Position numbers and translations under genes: made by a program. From Atopobium sp. (lineage in GTDB: Bacteria; Actinomycetota; Coriobacteriia; Coriobacteriales; Atopobiaceae), in NCBI GenBank assembly GCA_015258785.1, contig JABZHP010000057.1:1-7349 (forward strand): DNA of 7,349 nucleotides. Direction: 5' to 3'. Positions within the stretch are counted from its first letter, which is position 1. Each line of letters opens with the position of its first letter. Below, in pieces: positions 5,059-7,349 of this stretch. Under the pieces are notes generated by a model. It was not told where the DNA came from. It saw nothing but the letters and a program-made list of their open reading frames with translations, and searched no databases.

Positions 5059-5619
5059 TTACTCGCCCAGGATGACGTGCCTAAACTCGCCGTCCTCGTA
5101 GATTCCGCAGCTGTGCGTGCCGTCCTTTGGAATGCCTACAGAACCTGGATTAAACACGGTGACCTCTGGATGGTCAGCGCTCTGCATGTTCACTTTTCTG
5201 TGCGTGTGGCCGTATACAAACGCGTCCATACTTGGCGTCTGAGGCCATTTATCAACGCTGTTATGAATGCCAGGACCAAAGACGTGACCGTGGGTAAAGA
5301 AAATAGTGAACTGCTTGCCCGTCTTTGGGTCCTTATCAAACAAGATGTTGTAATCAGCCATGCAAGGGAAGTCCAGAACCATCTGGTCAACCTCTGCTTC
5401 GCAATTTCCGCGGACCGCAATGACCTTATCGGAAATGCTATTCAGCATCTCAATAACGCGCTTTGGTGCATAATCTGCAGGAAGATCGTTGCGAGGGCCG
5501 TGATAAAGCAGGTCTCCAAGAAGCAAGACATACTTTGGCTGCTCCTCCTCAATGACCTGCATGAGTTTCTCGCAATAGTCGGCAGCGCCGTGAATATCTG
5601 AAGCAATTACAACCTTCAT
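5059..5619 (-). CDS. yfcE: YfcE-type metallophosphoesterase (phosphodiesterase)
   Basis: 186 residues, close to E. coli YfcE (184). This calcineurin-like family hydrolyses phosphodiester bonds with two metal ions, usually Mn; YfcE acts on model phosphodiesters and its physiological substrate is unclear. All metal-ligand motifs are present: SDIHG (D8, H10), GDLLYHG (D36), GNCE (N72), THGH (H110, H112) and GHTH (H138, H140). A late FNPGSVGIPK block also fits the family. I start it at ATG 5619 (MKVVIASDIHG) because the family begins there and AGAGAGGA lies 7 bases upstream; the ATG at 5673 would add 18 unrelated residues and run through a hairpin. It is cytoplasmic with no signal peptide. It lies 129 bases downstream of metA on the same strand, so co-transcription is possible but not required. 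Confidence 0.93.
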   Translation of the reverse strand: MKVVIASDIHGAADYCEKLMQVIEEEQPKYVLLLGDLLYHGPRNDLPADYAPKRVIEMLNSISDKVIAVRGNCEAEVDQMVLDFPCMADYNILFDKDPKTGKQFTIFFTHGHVFGPGIHNSVDKWPQTPSMDAFVYGHTHRKVNMQSADHPEVTVFNPGSVGIPKDGTHSCGIYEDGEFRHVILGE

Positions 5620-5635
5620 CAACGTATCCTCTCTA

Positions 5636-5653
5636 TACGTGTTTCTACACGTA
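5636..5653 (-). promoter_or_regulatory. Stem-loop in the 5' leader of the phosphoesterase gene
   Basis: TACGTGT (5636-5642) and ACACGTA (5647-5653) form a perfect 7-bp inverted repeat around a 4-base loop. It ends 1 base from the ribosome binding site (5627-5634). It may stabilise the transcript, tune initiation, or act as a DNA operator. A related sequence, ATACGCGTGTAT, lies immediately upstream. Confidence 0.4.
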
Positions 5654-5748
5654 GCTTCATACGCGTGTATCAATCAATTATTTTATGGTATTGATGGCGT
5701 CCAACCAGTTACAAGCGCTGGCTATTCGGTCACCGTGCAAATGCCTGC

Positions 5749-6732
5749 TTAGAACCTACCGGTCATCCTTGCGTCAGGATCAGCCTCGGAAACACGCTGA
5801 CGAAGATCTGCAATAGCCGCAGGTATCTCGTCTGTGTTATACGGCGTCATCTGATACACCCAGTTAATCCAGTTGCGATACAGCAAATTTGCATGCGCAC
5901 GCCAGGTAAACAGCGGCTGCTTTTCTGGATCATTATCAGGGAAGTAGTTCTCTGGCAGGCGAATAGGCAGGCCCTTATGGAAGTCGCGCCAATACTCTTC
6001 TGCAAGCGTATCGCGATCATATTCAAAATGACCGGTTACAAAAATCTCGTGGAAATCTCTGGTGGCGAGAAGTGCAGGTCCGCTGGTAAATCCCTCAGAA
6101 AGCACGGCAAGCTCAGGATGATCTACCAAAGCTGATGTCTCAATCGCGGCGTGACGAGAGTGTGGCATGTAATGTACCTCGTCAAATCCATTGGTGAGGA
6201 AGCAATACTCATCGCATAAACGCTGCGGGAAAATACCAAAAAGCTTAGCACCCAGCATCTTCTTGGGAATATCATGCAGGTAATACAGGCCAGCTAGTGC
6301 ACCCCAGCACAGATACATGGTAGAAAAGACGTGCTCCTGAGACCAGTCAACAATGCGACAGAATTCATCCCAGTAATCAACGTCCTCGTATTTAAGGTCC
6401 TCAATAGGAGCACCGGTAACAATCAAACCGTCGTAATTTTTATCTTTGAAGTCATCAAAAGTTGAATAAAACGTAACCAGATGGTCGGCTGCAGTGTTTT
6501 TAGATTCATGCGAAGAGATACGCATAAAGTCACACGTAACCTGTATAGGAGACTTTGAAATCAAGCGGAGAATCTGTGTCTCGGTCTGAATTTTCTTAGG
6601 CATTAAATTCAAAATTGCCAGGCGCAGCGGACGAATCTCCTGGTGTTCTGCAACTTCTTCCTCAAGCGCAAAAATACGCTCTTCTTGCAGTGTCTTCTTA
6701 GCTGGTAAACCATCTGGAATATTAATAGGCAT
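5749..6732 (-). CDS. metA: Homoserine O-acetyltransferase (MetA family)
   Basis: Acylates the hydroxyl of L-homoserine, the committed step of methionine synthesis, in the cytoplasm. The protein is 327 residues against 309 in E. coli MetA, with a longer C-terminal tail. The catalytic set is intact and numbered as in E. coli: nucleophile Cys142 in LCWGALAG, and His235 and Glu237 in GHFEY. Position 111 (TGAPIEDL) is Glu. In this family Glu111 goes with acetyl-CoA (Bacillus cereus) and Gly111 with succinyl-CoA (E. coli), so I predict acetyltransferase activity although many databases name the family succinyltransferase. AAAGGAA lies 6 bases before the ATG. The gene diverges from the helicase gene across 46 bp. 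No SAM riboswitch or T-box fits in so short a leader, and no clear terminator was found after the stop. Confidence 0.96.
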   Translation of the reverse strand: MPINIPDGLPAKKTLQEERIFALEEEVAEHQEIRPLRLAILNLMPKKIQTETQILRLISKSPIQVTCDFMRISSHESKNTAADHLVTFYSTFDDFKDKNYDGLIVTGAPIEDLKYEDVDYWDEFCRIVDWSQEHVFSTMYLCWGALAGLYYLHDIPKKMLGAKLFGIFPQRLCDEYCFLTNGFDEVHYMPHSRHAAIETSALVDHPELAVLSEGFTSGPALLATRDFHEIFVTGHFEYDRDTLAEEYWRDFHKGLPIRLPENYFPDNDPEKQPLFTWRAHANLLYRNWINWVYQMTPYNTDEIPAAIADLRQRVSEADPDARMTGRF

Positions 6733-6763
6733 GGTAACTTCCTTTAGCTAATCGTTGCACATA

Positions 6764-6771
6764 AGTATACT
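6764..6771. promoter_or_regulatory. Self-complementary -10 element shared by metA and the helicase gene
   Basis: AGTATACT is its own reverse complement, so both strands read TATACT, one mismatch from TATAAT. On the plus strand TATACT (6766-6771) puts the start of transcription at about 6778-6779, at the helicase ATG itself. On the minus strand TATACT (6769-6764) predicts a metA transcript starting near 6757 with a ~25-base leader that includes its AAAGGAA site. No good -35 was found in either direction, so the call rests on the -10 and geometry. Confidence 0.5.
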
Positions 6772-6778
6772 TGTTTGT

Positions 6779-7349
6779 ATGGAAATAACTTTTGCCGAGC
6801 TCGGGCTAAACGAGCAAATTCTGGCAGGCGTAGCAACACTTGGGTTCAACGCGCCTACTCCCGTGCAGGCCGCGGCAATTCCCGCCGTCCTGGCGGGCAA
6901 GGACGTTGTTGCGTCTGCGCAAACAGGAACGGGTAAAACTGCAGCGTTTATGTTGCCTACGCTGCAGCGCATTGCTGTCGAGAAACCCGGCGGGGCCGAG
7001 AAGCCCGACGCCAAGGAGCCCAACGCGACCGCCGGGCGCAGCGCAGCCGCCGGACGCGACGCAGCCGCCGGGCCCAACGCGAGTGCCAAGCGTAACGCCA
7101 AGCGTGGTGACACCAAACGCAACGCCTACCTCCGCGCGCTCATCATCACCCCAACACGAGAGCTCGCGGCTCAAATCGACAACGTTGCTAAAAGCGTTTG
7201 CGCATCCACCGGTCAGCAGGCCGTTATTGTTACCGGTGGCGCTCGCTACAAACACCAGATAACCGCGCTGCAAAAAGGTTGCGATGTGCTGGTGGCAACA
7301 CCTGGCCGCCTGATAGATCTTCTCGACAAGAAGCATACAAGCCTTGAGA
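6779..7349 (+). CDS. RhlE-like DEAD-box RNA helicase, N-terminal part
   Basis: ATP-dependent RNA helicase, truncated by the window end after 190 codons. It aligns with RhlE from the first residue. Visible motifs: Q motif GFNAPTPVQ, motif I AQTGTGKT (47-54, the Walker A P-loop), motif Ia PTRELAAQ (125-132), the GG motif (TGGAR) and motif Ib TPGRLIDLL (from 174). DEAD and later motifs lie outside the window. There is no Shine-Dalgarno before the ATG; a -10 box 7 bases upstream suggests a leaderless mRNA. The spacing from motif I to Ia is about 70 residues, against about 30 in E. coli RhlE, because of an inserted Ala/Lys/Arg-rich hexapeptide repeat (from ~residue 65 to 118). Such helicases act in ribosome assembly, RNA decay and cold response; which applies here cannot be told. 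Confidence 0.93.
   Translation, partial: MEITFAELGLNEQILAGVATLGFNAPTPVQAAAIPAVLAGKDVVASAQTGTGKTAAFMLPTLQRIAVEKPGGAEKPDAKEPNATAGRSAAAGRDAAAGPNASAKRNAKRGDTKRNAYLRALIITPTRELAAQIDNVAKSVCASTGQQAVIVTGGARYKHQITALQKGCDVLVATPGRLIDLLDKKHTSLE
7010..7099 (+). repeat. Degenerate 18-bp minisatellite inside the helicase gene
   Basis: Five in-frame units of 18 bp encode AKEPNA, TAGRSA, AAGRDA, AAGPNA and SAKRNA. A sixth, strongly diverged unit (KRGDTK) and RNA follow. Units 2-4 share a GCCGCCGGRCSC core. The block is far more GC-rich than the flanking coding sequence. It encodes a basic, flexible loop between helicase motifs I and Ia. Confidence 0.75.

Noticed and set aside
5038..5601. A long plus-strand open frame (187 codons) antisense to the phosphoesterase gene
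   Set aside because: It starts inside the terminator T-run, has no ribosome binding site and lies opposite a gene with complete catalytic motifs.
6806..7336. Minus-strand frames opposite the helicase gene
   Set aside because: Their Gly/Ala-rich runs come from the GC-rich minisatellite read in reverse; the plus strand carries clear DEAD-box motifs.

Overview
The window looks like a stretch of chromosome from a low-to-mid GC anaerobic Gram-positive bacterium. Gene content, strong Shine-Dalgarno sites (AGGAGG, AAGGAG), a lipoprotein with a Tat-like signal and a secreted protein with InlB-type repeats fit an Actinobacteria/Coriobacteriia member of the Atopobium/Lancefieldella/Olsenella kind. That placement is an inference from overall resemblance; no 16S or other marker is present.

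Left part (1-1300): the first 275 codons of a large secreted surface protein are read leftward from a GTG at 826 and run off the window inside an 18-bp coding repeat. An AT-rich gap follows, then a decayed fragment that still encodes the last ~45 residues of a GHKL (AgrC-type) sensor kinase, stop codon included. A hairpin at 1244-1271 ends the next gene.

Middle (1301-3240): a small DUF5067-like lipoprotein gene reads leftward and asnA (ammonia-dependent asparagine synthetase) reads rightward. The ~446 bp between them holds the most unusual DNA of the window: a 123-bp nested inverted repeat (1933-2055) made of four paired blocks separated by unpaired blocks of matched size. A 41-codon ORF follows it, and its stop codon overlaps the asnA start as ATGA.

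Right of asnA (3241-5040): a well-formed promoter, an inverted repeat over its predicted start point and a good ribosome binding site precede a 519-residue membrane protein. That protein has a cytoplasmic zinc ribbon, an acidic Asp/Ala-rich linker with recurring threonine motifs, one membrane helix and an outer beta-rich domain. A strong bidirectional terminator (5003-5039) separates it from the convergent gene that follows.

Right end (5059-7349): a YfcE-type metallophosphoesterase and metA both read leftward. MetA has Glu at position 111, which predicts acetyl-CoA use. A RhlE-like DEAD-box helicase reads rightward from 6779 and is cut by the window end. It carries a GC-rich 18-bp minisatellite between motifs I and Ia. 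The metA/helicase gap is only 46 bp. It contains a self-complementary -10 box (AGTATACT), and the helicase start lies where a leaderless transcript would begin.

These are mostly housekeeping genes in separate transcription units: Asn synthesis, Met synthesis, RNA remodelling and phosphodiester hydrolysis. They are mixed with envelope proteins. No mobile element, CRISPR array, tRNA or rRNA was found.
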